A DNA stretch of 25,072 bases from DASPFV01 sp035620975 (GTDB taxonomy: Bacteria; Acidobacteriota; Vicinamibacteria; Vicinamibacterales; 2-12-FULL-66-21). Below the pieces are notes generated by a model. That model saw only the letters and a list, made by a program, of their open reading frames with translations, did no database searches and was not told the DNA's origin. The DNA lies in assembly GCA_035620975.1 (NCBI GenBank), contig DASPFV010000181.1:1-25072 (forward strand), in the 5' to 3' direction. This document shows, piece after piece, positions 24,929 to 25,072 of the stretch (its first letter is position 1; the number at the start of each line of letters is the position of its first letter). The translations under genes and the position numbers were made by a program.

Positions 24929-25072
24929 GTCAATCGGTGATGATATCGCATCGACCAGCTCGAAGCTTCCGGTTCGGGCCTTCGGCTGCCACCTGGCGGC
25001 GTCGCCGTCGGGTGCAGTGACGGTCCCCGGCAGCCAGGCGGGGGAAGCCGGAAGGCTGGGCTGCCTTGTTCT
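24929..25072. other. Window edge upstream of the nucleotidyltransferase
   Basis: Minus-strand frames are open to the edge. One of them ends in TGA overlapping the nucleotidyltransferase ATG (ATGA), so the 3' end of another coupled gene is possible. Its composition (proline- and arginine-rich) is not convincing as protein, and no motif is recognisable. Confidence 0.2.

Overview
The window looks like a chromosomal stretch of a GC-rich member of the Acidobacteriota, possibly class Vicinamibacteria (inference). The clearest markers are an ADOP-type orphan ABC permease, two tandem 'VWFA-related acidobacterial domain' proteins, and a zinc-ribbon Ser/Thr kinase with TPRs next to an ECF sigma factor. 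All are families heavily expanded in that phylum. No phage, transposase, integrase or CRISPR array is visible.

Left part (1-4412). The window opens on the 3' half of a tRNA-Pro(GGG) gene with no visible 5' half, possibly the edge of an integrated element. Three minus-strand genes follow: an exported intradiol-dioxygenase-like protein, and a two-gene unit in which a secreted S8 subtilase overlaps (ATGA) an SH3-plus-beta-barrel envelope protein. Upstream of these lies a frameshifted, 5'-truncated fragment that reads as a SagB-type nitroreductase.

Middle (4413-17115). A 1160-residue secreted kelch/Ig-like surface protein (+) converges on the ADOP permease (-), with a hairpin between them. The permease promoter carries a perfect 7-3-7 palindrome, probably a PadR-type operator. 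Two small genes follow, one hypothetical (+) and one with a C-terminal membrane anchor (-). Then come the two tandem VWFA-related secreted paralogues (+), both lacking the MIDAS serines and sharing one conserved cysteine pair, and a DUF1479/YbiU-like putative Fe(II)/2-oxoglutarate oxygenase (+).

Right part (17116-25072). A small secreted protein (-) is divergent from a 1027-residue membrane Ser/Thr kinase with TPRs (+), which is followed by an ECF sigma factor (+). The secreted-protein gene and the sigma gene share an upstream bipartite element, TGTAAC-N11-CGATTCCTTAT, in the same orientation relative to each start. This suggests a common, possibly sigma-autoregulated promoter and is the most interesting regulatory signal here. 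After the sigma gene come two diverged tandem repeat units of about 105 bp, a tRNA-Gly(CCC) on the minus strand, and a translationally coupled pair (nucleotidyltransferase then phosphomannomutase/phosphoglucomutase) that makes activated sugars, probably for cell-surface glycans.

Most of the content belongs to known families. I do not see a complete undescribed system. The items most worth follow-up are the shared sigma/secreted-protein promoter motif, the tRNA-Pro half, the decayed SagB-like gene and the MIDAS-less VWFA pair.
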